Of a stretch of 51,092 nt of DNA, positions 44,177 through 51,092 are shown piece by piece. The stretch is from Bradyrhizobium oropedii (lineage in GTDB: Bacteria; Pseudomonadota; Alphaproteobacteria; Rhizobiales; Xanthobacteraceae), in the NCBI RefSeq assembly GCF_020889685.1, contig NZ_JACMYO010000045.1:1-51092 (forward strand), given 5' to 3'. The position numbers and the translations under genes were made by a program. Under the pieces are notes generated by a model. It worked only from the letters and a program-made list of their open reading frames with translations. It ran no database searches and was not told the origin of the DNA. Each line of letters opens with the position of its first letter. The first letter of the stretch is position 1.

Positions 44177-44204
44177 CGATTATATGTCTAGACATATAAG
44201 TCAA
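44177..44204 (-). promoter_or_regulatory. Putative hutF promoter overlapping the operator
   Basis: On the minus strand, TTGACT (44204-44199) and TAATCG (44182-44177) are spaced by 16 bases, and the palindrome fills that spacer. A bound repressor would exclude RNA polymerase. The -10 match is modest. Confidence 0.45.
44180..44199. promoter_or_regulatory. HutC operator (perfect 20-bp palindrome)
   Basis: TTATATGTCTAGACATATAA is fully self-complementary and lies between divergent hutF-hutC and hutI-hutH-hutU. The TGTCTAGACA core resembles the TGTATATACA-like cores bound by HutC in other proteobacteria. One site could control both directions. Confidence 0.85.
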
Positions 44205-44230
44205 GCATCCCAGCTCGAGGGGACGATCGC

Positions 44231-45445
44231 ATGGCAGAGCGTTTCGACCGCATCTGGCACAACGCCCGGCTCGCCACGATGCGTGGCGATCGCGCCGATC
44301 TCGGTGAGATCGAGCAGGGCTTGATCGCAGCGCGCGACGGCCGCATCGTCTATGCAGGCACGCAGTCGGATTTTCCCGTCGATGCGGACGCCGTTGAACG
44401 GATCGATTGCGCCGGCCGCTGGATTACGCCGGGACTGGTCGATTGCCACACCCATCTGGTCTTCGGCGGCAACCGCGCGCATGAGTTCGAGCTTCGCCTG
44501 AAGGGCGCCAGCTATGAGGAGATCGCGCGCGCGGGCGGCGGCATCGTCTCGACCGTTGCCGCGACGCGCAAGGCGACCGAGGCCGAGCTCGTTGCCGGCG
44601 CGCTACCGCGGCTCGACGCGCTGATCGGCGAGGGCGCAACCACCGTCGAGATCAAGTCCGGTTATGGCCTCAATACCGAGACCGAGATGAGGCAGCTGGC
44701 GGCCGCACGCAGGCTCGGCCGCGAGCGGCCGGTTGCGATCCGCACGTCGTTTCTCGGTGCGCATGCGCTGCCGCCAGAGGCCGATGGCGACAAGGACCGC
44801 TACATCGATCTGGTCTGCAACGAGATGCTGCCGGCGGTGGCCAAGGCCGGTCTAGCCGATGCCGTCGACGGTTTCATGGAGGGCATCGCGTTTTCGGCCG
44901 AGCAGACGGCGCGGGTGTTCGAGGCAGCGCGCGCGCTCGGATTGCCCGTCAAGCTGCATGCGGATCAGCTGTCGAATCTCGGCGGCGCGGCGCTCGCCGC
45001 AAAATTCGCCGCGCTGTCAGCCGATCATCTGGAGCACACGGATGAAGCCGGTGCGGCCGCGATGGGGAAGGCGGGGACCGTGGCGGTCCTGCTGCCCGGC
45101 GCGTTCTATTTCATTCGCGAAACGCAGAAGCCGCAGGTCGAGCTGTTCCGGGAGCTCGGCGTGCACATGGCGCTGGCGACCGACTGCAATCCCGGCAGCT
45201 CGCCGCTGACCTCGCTGCTGCTGGCGATGAACATGGGTGCGACGCTGTTCCGCATGACCGTCGCCGAATGCCTCACAGGCGTCACGCGGGAAGGTGCGCG
45301 CGCGCTCGGCGTGCTCGCCGAGACCGGCACGTTAGATGCCGGCAAATGGTGTGACCTGGCGATCTGGGACATCGAGCGTCCGGCCGAACTGGTCTACCGC
45401 ATCGGATTCAATCCGCTGCACCGCCGGGTGTGGAGGGGGCAATGA
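44231..45445 (+). CDS. hutI: Imidazolonepropionase HutI
   Basis: 404-residue amidohydrolase that opens imidazolone-5-propionate to formimidoylglutamate. The metal motif is [17 protein letters not shown] (about 76-92); [13 protein letters not shown] and [20 protein letters not shown] are strongly diagnostic. GAGGGGA precedes ATG 44231. Its stop overlaps the hutH start as ATGA. Confidence 0.96.
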   Translation: MAERFDRIWHNARLATMRGDRADLGEIEQGLIAARDGRIVYAGTQSDFPVDADAVERIDCAGRWITPGLVDCHTHLVFGGNRAHEFELRLKGASYEEIARAGGGIVSTVAATRKATEAELVAGALPRLDALIGEGATTVEIKSGYGLNTETEMRQLAAARRLGRERPVAIRTSFLGAHALPPEADGDKDRYIDLVCNEMLPAVAKAGLADAVDGFMEGIAFSAEQTARVFEAARALGLPVKLHADQLSNLGGAALAAKFAALSADHLEHTDEAGAAAMGKAGTVAVLLPGAFYFIRETQKPQVELFRELGVHMALATDCNPGSSPLTSLLLAMNMGATLFRMTVAECLTGVTREGARALGVLAETGTLDAGKWCDLAIWDIERPAELVYRIGFNPLHRRVWRGQ

Positions 45446-47001
45446 GCGATCCGGTCGCGTCTGATGTCGTAACCCCCGGAACAGTTGGCCTCGACGTGCT
45501 GGCGCGTGTGCTCGCCGGCGCACCCATCGTGCTCGATCCATCGTTCTGGCCGCGCGTCGAGGCGGCTGCAACGATCGTGGCGAAGGCAGCCCATATCGAC
45601 GTTCCCGTCTACGGCATCAACACCGGTTTCGGAAAGCTGGCGTCGACGCGCATCGCGCCCGACCAGACCGCACTGCTTCAGCGCAACCTGATCCTGTCGC
45701 ATTGCTGCGGCGTAGGCCCTGCCACACCGGAGCCGATTGTGCGCCTGATGATGGCGCTGAAGGTGATTTCGCTCGGCCGCGGTGCATCCGGCGTGCGGCG
45801 TGATGTCATCGAGCAGTTGCAGGGCATGTTGGCCCACGGCGTCTCACCGCTGGTGCCGCAGCAGGGCTCGGTCGGCGCTTCCGGCGACCTGGCGCCGCTG
45901 GCGCATATGACTGCGGTCATGATCGGGGAAGGGCAGGCATTCCTTGATGGCAAGATCGTGCCGGGTGGCGAAGCGCTGGCCGCTGCCGGCCTCGCGCCGT
46001 TGACGCTCGGTCCCAAGGAGGGGCTCGCACTGATCAACGGCACGCAATTTTCCACCGCCTACGCCATCTCCGGCTTGCTGCGCGCGCATCGTCTGGCCTG
46101 TGCCGCGCTGGTGACCGGTGCGCTATCGGTCGACGCGGCGATGGCCTCTACGGTGCCGTTCCGTCCGGAAATTCAATCCCTGCGCGGCCATGATGGGCAG
46201 ATCGCTGCCGCCGCGGCTCTGACCGCGCTGCTCGACGGCAGCGACATCAGGCAATCGCACCTCGAAGGTGATGAACGCGTGCAGGACCCATATTGCCTGC
46301 GCTGCCAGCCGCAGGTCGCGGGCGCCGTGCTCGATCTGCTCGCGCAAGCCGCGCGCGGACTGACCATTGAAGCCAATGCCGTGACCGACAATCCGCTGGT
46401 CCTGGTCGAGACCGGCGAAATCGTCTCAGGCGGCAATTTCCATGCTGAGCCGGTGGCGTTCGCCGCCGACCAGATCGCGCTGGCGCTCTCGGAGATCGGT
46501 GCGACCAGCGAGCGCCGGATTGCGACCCTTGTCGACCCCGCGCTGAACTTCGGCCTGCCGCCATTCCTGACGCCGGAGCCCGGCATCAATTCCGGGTTCA
46601 TGATCGCTGAGGTCACCGCGGCCGCGCTCTATGCCGAAAACAAGCAGCGTGCGATGCCGTGCTCGATCGATTCCACGCCGACCAGCGCCAACCAGGAGGA
46701 TCACGTCTCGATGGCCGCGCATGCCGCGCGCCGGCTGTCCGACATGGCCGACAACCTTGGCGCCATCCTCGGCATCGAGCTGCTGGTTGCTTCGCAGGGC
46801 ATCTCACTGCGCGCACCGCATGCGACCAGCGCGCCGCTCGCCGCCGTCATCGCCGCGTTGCGTGCGCATGTGCCGGCGCTCGCGGCGGACCGCTACATGG
46901 CCGATGATCTTGCGCGGGCAGCGAGGCTGATCGAGGCCGACGCGTTGCCCGCTGCCGCGATTGCGGCCCTTTCGACCGATCCATTTCCAAAACTTGCTTA
47001 G
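45442..47001 (+). CDS. hutH: Histidine ammonia-lyase HutH
   Basis: 519 residues. HutH removes ammonia from L-histidine to give urocanate. The Ala-Ser-Gly triad that forms the MIO cofactor is in [15 protein letters not shown] (about 139-153). [13 protein letters not shown] near residue 55 and [11 protein letters not shown] at about 199 are family hallmarks. ATG 45442 overlaps the hutI stop; an in-frame start at 45430 is less likely. Confidence 0.96.
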   Translation: MSDPVASDVVTPGTVGLDVLARVLAGAPIVLDPSFWPRVEAAATIVAKAAHIDVPVYGINTGFGKLASTRIAPDQTALLQRNLILSHCCGVGPATPEPIVRLMMALKVISLGRGASGVRRDVIEQLQGMLAHGVSPLVPQQGSVGASGDLAPLAHMTAVMIGEGQAFLDGKIVPGGEALAAAGLAPLTLGPKEGLALINGTQFSTAYAISGLLRAHRLACAALVTGALSVDAAMASTVPFRPEIQSLRGHDGQIAAAAALTALLDGSDIRQSHLEGDERVQDPYCLRCQPQVAGAVLDLLAQAARGLTIEANAVTDNPLVLVETGEIVSGGNFHAEPVAFAADQIALALSEIGATSERRIATLVDPALNFGLPPFLTPEPGINSGFMIAEVTAAALYAENKQRAMPCSIDSTPTSANQEDHVSMAAHAARRLSDMADNLGAILGIELLVASQGISLRAPHATSAPLAAVIAALRAHVPALAADRYMADDLARAARLIEADALPAAAIAALSTDPFPKLA

Positions 47002-47018
47002 CCGACAGGACATCCGTC

Positions 47019-48686
47019 ATGAATCGCCGACTGGATAACGAACGTATCATCCGTGCTCCCCGCGGCTCCGACATAAGCGCGAAGAGCTGGCTGACCGAAG
47101 CGCCGCTGCGCATGCTGATGAACAATCTGGACCCTGATGTCGCGGAGCGTCCCAGCGAGCTCGTGGTCTATGGCGGCATCGGCCGCGCTGCGCGCGACTG
47201 GGAGAGCTTTGACCGGATTGCGGCCTCCCTGCGCAAGCTCGAAGGCGACCAGACGCTGCTGGTGCAGTCCGGCAAGCCGGTCGGAATCTTTCGCACGCAT
47301 GCGGACGCGCCGCGCGTGTTGATCGCGAATTCGAACCTGGTGCCGCATTGGGCGACGCTGGATCATTTCAACGAGCTCGATCGGCAAGGCCTGATGATGT
47401 TCGGCCAGATGACGGCGGGCTCATGGATCTATATCGGCAGCCAGGGGATCGTGCAGGGGACGTACGAGACATTTGTCGAGGTGGGCCGCCGGCACTATGG
47501 CGGCAGTCTCGCCGGCAAGTGGATCTTGACGGCCGGCCTCGGTGGCATGGGCGGTGCCCAGCCGCTGGCCGCGACCATGGCCGGCGCCTCGATGCTCGCC
47601 GTCGAATGCCAGCCGAGCCGCATCGAGATGCGGCTGCGCACGGGTTATCTCGATCGCCAGGCCACGACGCTCGACGAAGCCCTCGCAATCATTGCCGATG
47701 CTGCCGAAGCTCGGAAACCCGTTTCGGTCGGCTTGCTCGGCAACGCGGCCGAGATCTTTCCGGAACTGGTGCGCCGCGGCGTGCGGCCGGACATCGTCAC
47801 CGACCAGACCAGTGCGCATGATCCGATCAACGGCTACCTGCCGAAGGGATGGTCGCTCGCCGATTGGGAAGCGCGTCGTGCCGCCGACCCGAAGGCGGTC
47901 GAGACGGCCGCCAAGACCTCGATGGTCGATCACGTGCAGGCCATGCTGAATTTCCACGCGCAGGGAATCCCGACGCTCGACTACGGCAACAACATCCGCC
48001 AGATGGCCAAGGACATGGGCCTGAAGCAGGCGTTCGATTTTCCGGGTTTCGTTCCGGCCTATATCCGTCCGCTGTTTTGCCGCGGCGTCGGTCCGTTCCG
48101 CTGGGCGGCGCTATCGGGGGATCCCGAGGACATCTTCAAGACCGATGCCAAGGTCAAGGAGCTGATGCCGAACGACGGCCACCTCCACAACTGGCTCGAC
48201 ATGGCGAAGGCACGCATCAAGTTTCAGGGGCTGCCGGCGCGGATCTGCTGGGTTGGTCTCGGCGACCGTCATCGCCTCGGCCTTGCCTTCAACGAGATGG
48301 TGGCACGCGGCGAGCTCAAGGCGCCGATCGTGATCGGCCGCGATCATCTCGACAGCGGCTCGGTGGCGAGCCCGAACCGCGAGACCGAAGCGATGCGCGA
48401 CGGCTCCGATGCGGTGTCCGACTGGCCGCTGCTCAATGCGCTGCTGAATTGTGCGAGCGGCGCCACCTGGGTGTCGCTGCACCATGGCGGCGGCGTCGGC
48501 ATCGGCTATTCGCAGCACGCCGGCATGGTGATCGTCGCGGACGGCACGCCGGAAGCGGCGCGCCGGCTCGAGCGCGTGCTGTGGAACGACCCGGCGACAG
48601 GTGTGATGCGTCACGCCGACGCCGGCTATGACACCGCGATCGACTGCGCGCGCGCCAACGGGCTCGATCTGCCGAGCCTGCGCTGA
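47019..48686 (+). CDS. hutU: Urocanate hydratase HutU
   Basis: 555 residues, the normal urocanase length. It hydrates urocanate to imidazolonepropionate with bound NAD. Blocks: [14 protein letters not shown] near the N-terminus, [27 protein letters not shown] (the NAD site, about 170-185), [17 protein letters not shown] and [17 protein letters not shown] (about 488-504). It starts 17 bases after hutH and ends the plus-strand hut unit. Confidence 0.96.
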   Translation: MNRRLDNERIIRAPRGSDISAKSWLTEAPLRMLMNNLDPDVAERPSELVVYGGIGRAARDWESFDRIAASLRKLEGDQTLLVQSGKPVGIFRTHADAPRVLIANSNLVPHWATLDHFNELDRQGLMMFGQMTAGSWIYIGSQGIVQGTYETFVEVGRRHYGGSLAGKWILTAGLGGMGGAQPLAATMAGASMLAVECQPSRIEMRLRTGYLDRQATTLDEALAIIADAAEARKPVSVGLLGNAAEIFPELVRRGVRPDIVTDQTSAHDPINGYLPKGWSLADWEARRAADPKAVETAAKTSMVDHVQAMLNFHAQGIPTLDYGNNIRQMAKDMGLKQAFDFPGFVPAYIRPLFCRGVGPFRWAALSGDPEDIFKTDAKVKELMPNDGHLHNWLDMAKARIKFQGLPARICWVGLGDRHRLGLAFNEMVARGELKAPIVIGRDHLDSGSVASPNRETEAMRDGSDAVSDWPLLNALLNCASGATWVSLHHGGGVGIGYSQHAGMVIVADGTPEAARRLERVLWNDPATGVMRHADAGYDTAIDCARANGLDLPSLR

Positions 48687-49059
48687 CGCGGGTCCTTGGT
48701 TCGGGAGTTGCTCGCCGCCGGCTGTATCTCCTGATCTGGGGTTGCTGAGCTTAGCGAGCAATCTCCTTGCGGCTCTCAACCTTCCGGTTGATGTACGCGC
48801 GGTAACCGGCCGGATCTGTCTTGCAATCGGTGGTACAGCTACCGGAGATAGACGATCCGTGGCGCGCTGCACCTGTGATCGATTGCTGGCGACTTTTCCT
48901 CATGTGCCTGCTTTCGCGTCAGCGTCGCTGACAGGATGAGCGGCGAGGGTCCTTGTCTCGCGGCAGATGACATGCAATCTTCCGCTCCCGGCAATGCTGT
49001 TCGAGAGCAACAAGAACAATAATCCCTCTCGTCCCTCCAATTCTGTCGAGGGCCTGATC
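48687..49059. other. Intergenic stretch between hutU and amiC
   Basis: No gene is recognised. The pair TTGCTCGC (48708-48715) / GCGAGCAA (48754-48761), with a 38-base loop, may mark the end of the hut message. A perfect odd palindrome TCAGCGTCGCTGA lies at 48919-48931 and could be a protein site for amiC control. The promoter for amiC should be in the right half, but I cannot point to good boxes. Confidence 0.45.
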
Positions 49060-50214
49060 ATGTCGAACCCTACCCAAACAACGTCCGCTCCTTGGCGGAT
49101 AGGCGTGCTGTTCTCGCGCACCGGCTTCATGTCGGTGATCGAGGAGACTCAGTATCAGGGCACGCAGCTCGCGATCGAGGAGGTGAACGAGGCGGGCGGC
49201 GTCTGCGGCCGCGAGCTGGTTCCGGTTGCCTATGACCCGGGATCGGATTCGGCCGCCTATGGCCACTACGCCAAGCGGCTGATGGTCGAGGATCAGGTCA
49301 GCACCATCTTCGGCTGCTACACCTCGTCGAGCCGCAAGGCCGTGCTGCCGGTGGTCGAGCGGCTGAACGGCCTGCTTTGGTACCCGACGCTTTATGAAGG
49401 CTTCGAGGCGTCACCTAACGTCATCTACACCGGCGCCTCGCCGAACCAGAACAGCCTCGCGCTGTGCCGCTATTTGATGGATACGTTCGGAACACGGTTC
49501 TATTTCGTGGGATCGGATTACATCTATCCGCGCGAATCCAACCGGGTGATGCGGGAACTGCTCAAGAGCAATGGCGGCTCGGTCGTCGGCGAACGCTACG
49601 TCAACGTCTATGCGCGCTGGCAGGACTTCGTGCCGATCATCCAGGACATCAAGCGTGTCAGGCCAGACGTGATTTTCTCGACCGTCGTTGGCGAGGGCAC
49701 CGTCTTTCTCTATCAGGCCTACGCGAATGTCGGGCTCGATCCAAAGCAGGTGCCGATCGCCAGTCTGACCACGACGGAAGCCGAAATAGCTGCCATGGGC
49801 TTCGACGTCGGAGAGGGACACGTGACGGCGGCATCGTATTTTCAAGGCGTCGAGGGCAGCGCCAACAACGCGTTTGTGCAGCGCTTCAAGAAGCGGTTTG
49901 GCGCCGATATCTCCACCAACATGTGCGCCGAGGCATCCTATTTCCAGCTGCATCTGTTCGCGAAAGCGCTTCAGCAGGTCAATTCGCTCGACACTGAAGT
50001 GCTCCGCTCGATGGTGTTCGGCACCAGCTTTGATGCACCGCAAGGCGCGGTCACCGTCAACCCGATGTCGGGGCATACTGATCTGTGGACCCGCATCGGA
50101 CGCGCCAATCGCCAGGGCCAGTTCGATGTCGTCAGTCAGTCAAAAGAGCCGGTGCATGCCGATCCGTTCCTGATCGGATATGGTCGTGCAACGCAAACAG
50201 GAAGCGTCCAATGA
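49060..50214 (+). CDS. amiC: Cytoplasmic amide-binding regulator AmiC
   Basis: 384 residues, almost the length of Pseudomonas AmiC (385). It has the Peripla_BP_6 fold but no signal peptide, so it stays in the cytoplasm. Blocks: RIGVLFSRTGFMSVIEETQYQG, FGCYTSSSRKAVLPVVERLNGLLWYPTLYEG (in parts: CYTSSSRKAVLPVVE, LLWYPTLYEGFE), NVIYTGASPNQN and YFVGSDYIYPRESNR. AmiC holds AmiR inactive until a short aliphatic amide binds. ATG 49060 follows GAGGG; an ORF opening at 48967 is less likely. The stop overlaps amiR as ATGA. Confidence 0.93.
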   Translation: MSNPTQTTSAPWRIGVLFSRTGFMSVIEETQYQGTQLAIEEVNEAGGVCGRELVPVAYDPGSDSAAYGHYAKRLMVEDQVSTIFGCYTSSSRKAVLPVVERLNGLLWYPTLYEGFEASPNVIYTGASPNQNSLALCRYLMDTFGTRFYFVGSDYIYPRESNRVMRELLKSNGGSVVGERYVNVYARWQDFVPIIQDIKRVRPDVIFSTVVGEGTVFLYQAYANVGLDPKQVPIASLTTTEAEIAAMGFDVGEGHVTAASYFQGVEGSANNAFVQRFKKRFGADISTNMCAEASYFQLHLFAKALQQVNSLDTEVLRSMVFGTSFDAPQGAVTVNPMSGHTDLWTRIGRANRQGQFDVVSQSKEPVHADPFLIGYGRATQTGSVQ

Positions 50215-50852
50215 ACGAAATGTCGCGTAAGCCGCAGCTCAGCCGAGACGTCGGCGGACGCAAGACCATGGTTCAGGAACTTGCCGATCTGTCGGCCGTG
50301 GTGGTCGCGCCGGTCGACGATCAGGTCGGCATGTTGCTGCGAGAATTGCAGCGGTTCAGGATGCGGGTTCGTCAGATCTGGCCGATGCCGGAGAGCGTGC
50401 CGGCCGATGCCGACGTAGTGTATTGCGAATATTCCCCGGATCTGGCGCGGCGTTTGCCGTGGATTCCCGGCGATGCGCGTTCGGCGCTGGTCGTGATCCT
50501 GCCGGCGACGGAAGCGGTTCACGCCGACGCGCTGTGTCATGCGACGCCCAACGCCGTTCTGCCGCGTCCGTTCACGCAGAATGCAGTGCTGTCCAGCCTC
50601 GTGCTGGCGCGCAGCCAGTTCAGCTACGAACGGCGACTGCGCAGCAAGATCGAGAAGCTCGACGACAATCTGCGCTCGATGCGCACGGTCGAACGCGCCA
50701 AGGCGATTCTGATGGCGACGCGGCAGATGCCGGAAACCGAAGCCTATGGCTTCATCAGACGGCAGGCGATGGATCGTCGCGTGTCCGCAAGTGCAGTCGC
50801 TGCGGCGATTGTTGACTCGTTCGAACTGCTTGGCTACGATCATCAACAGTAA
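50211..50852 (+). CDS. amiR: ANTAR-domain antiterminator AmiR
   Basis: 213 residues. The N-terminal pseudo-receiver lacks a clear phospho-acceptor site. A coiled-coil linker (FSYERRLRSKIEKLDDNL) leads to the ANTAR domain (about 135-205) with SMRTVERAKAILMATRQMPETEAY and FIRRQAMDRRVSASAVAAAIVDSF. ANTAR proteins bind paired hexaloop hairpins in nascent RNA and prevent termination. Just such hairpins and a terminator begin one base after this gene's stop codon, upstream of the next gene. Confidence 0.93.
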   Translation: MNEMSRKPQLSRDVGGRKTMVQELADLSAVVVAPVDDQVGMLLRELQRFRMRVRQIWPMPESVPADADVVYCEYSPDLARRLPWIPGDARSALVVILPATEAVHADALCHATPNAVLPRPFTQNAVLSSLVLARSQFSYERRLRSKIEKLDDNLRSMRTVERAKAILMATRQMPETEAYGFIRRQAMDRRVSASAVAAAIVDSFELLGYDHQQ

Positions 50853-50887
50853 GCCCCAATAGCGGGGCCGGCGGCGACAGCGCCGCC
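50853..50887 (+). ncRNA. Tandem hairpins, probable AmiR (ANTAR) RNA target
   Basis: Hairpin 1: GCCCC-AATAGC-GGGGC at 50853-50868. Hairpin 2: GGCGGCG-ACAG-CGCCGCC at 50870-50887, or six base pairs around a GACAGC loop. Both six-base loops end in AGC and carry A and G three bases apart, as in the ANTAR consensus (A and G at loop positions 1 and 4), although here one position later. They stand 18 bases before an intrinsic terminator. The register difference is the main doubt. Confidence 0.7.
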
Positions 50888-50905
50888 TTCGACACAACCG
50901 GCAAC

Positions 50906-50957
50906 AAAGCCCTCCCAATGCTCGCGTAAGCGCGCATCGGGAGGGCTTTTTGTTTTT
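50906..50957 (+). terminator. Intrinsic terminator ahead of the last gene (leader terminator)
   Basis: AAAGCCCTCCC (50906-50916) pairs with GGGAGGGCTTT (from 50939), with further pairing inside (ATGC/GCAT), and is followed by TTTTTGTTTTTT. This is the strongest terminator in the window. Since a gene starts only 23 bases later, it must be bypassed, which fits AmiR-mediated antitermination. Confidence 0.9.
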
Positions 50958-50979
50958 TCAGTCCTGAAGGGAGCTAGGG

Positions 50980-51092
50980 ATGAGCATTTCAAGGCGGACT
51001 TTGCTGAGGAATACCGCGGCGCTTGGTGCGTTTGCCGGCGCTGGACTGCCGCACATCTGGATCAAGAACGCCGACCTTGCTTACGCCGCCGG
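50980..51092 (+). CDS. Tat-exported protein, probably ABC substrate-binding protein (partial)
   Basis: Only 37 codons are present before the window ends. The N-terminus has a twin-arginine signal (SRRTLLRNTAALGAFAGAG) typical of Tat-exported solute-binding proteins. AGGGAG lies about 8 bases before ATG 50980. Coming after an AmiR-type leader, it probably begins an amide transport or amidase operon; the family cannot be set from so short a piece. Confidence 0.7.
   Translation, partial: MSISRRTLLRNTAALGAFAGAGLPHIWIKNADLAYAA

Noticed and set aside
48919..48931. TCAGCGTCGCTGA palindrome as a terminator
   Set aside because: A one-base centre cannot form an RNA hairpin loop and no T-run follows; it may at most be a protein site, so I list it only in the gap description.
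48628..48939. Open frame at the end of hutU running into the intergenic gap
   Set aside because: It begins inside hutU in another frame, has no ribosome site, and its product matches nothing I know.

Overview
The window is GC-rich chromosomal DNA from an alphaproteobacterium, most likely Bradyrhizobium or a close Rhizobiales relative. This is an inference. It rests on the complete aerobic (cob-type) cobalamin pathway in rhizobial arrangement, the hutF branch of histidine degradation, urt/fmd amide genes, and intergenic palindromes of a kind I recall from Bradyrhizobium genomes. I see no phage, insertion sequence, CRISPR array, rRNA or tRNA.

Layout. (1) 1-320: non-coding, with repeat-like sequence. 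(2) 321-4989: a small LacI-type regulon holding a solute-binding protein, a Baeyer-Villiger-type monooxygenase, a cupin and the LacI regulator. Two near-identical palindromic operators lie in front of the target genes. (3) 5121-25869: the cobalamin block. A minus-strand operon cobP-bluB-small ORF-cbtB-cbtA diverges from cobD-cobC. cobO-cobQ (minus) diverges from a cobalamin riboswitch that leads a long plus-strand series: DUF1636 gene-cobW-cobN-cobG-cobH-cobI-cobJ-[cobK antisense]-cobL-cobE-cobM-cobB-cobA-cobF. Most junctions in the series are ATGA or TGATG overlaps. Together these genes cover most steps from uroporphyrinogen III to adenosylcobinamide phosphate, lower-ligand (DMB) synthesis and cobalt uptake. 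cobS/cobT (chelatase subunits) and the last nucleotide-loop genes are not here. (4) 25906-28158: a zinc-ribbon protein, an AhpD-like protein and a divergent AraC regulator. (5) 28225-39301: an amide-use island. A 1122-residue protein fuses an NCS1-type transporter, a cysteine-rich segment, a histidine kinase and a receiver; a LuxR-type response regulator follows it. They diverge from urtABCDE-type transporter genes and formamidase fmdA-fmdB. (6) 39317-48686: histidine utilisation. hutF-hutC and a NitT/TauT-type ABC transporter run on the minus strand; hutI-hutH-hutU run on the plus strand. A perfect 20-bp palindrome sits between the divergent units. (7) 49060-51092: amiC-amiR, then tandem hairpins, an intrinsic terminator, and the start of a Tat-exported protein gene cut by the window edge. 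This looks like an AmiR/ANTAR antitermination leader.

The most interesting points are the transporter-kinase fusion beside amide genes, the AmiR-type leader, the antisense placement of cobK inside the cob series, and the riboswitch whose downstream hairpin can bury the start codon. Functions come from reading the translated sequence and from family knowledge; no database search was possible.
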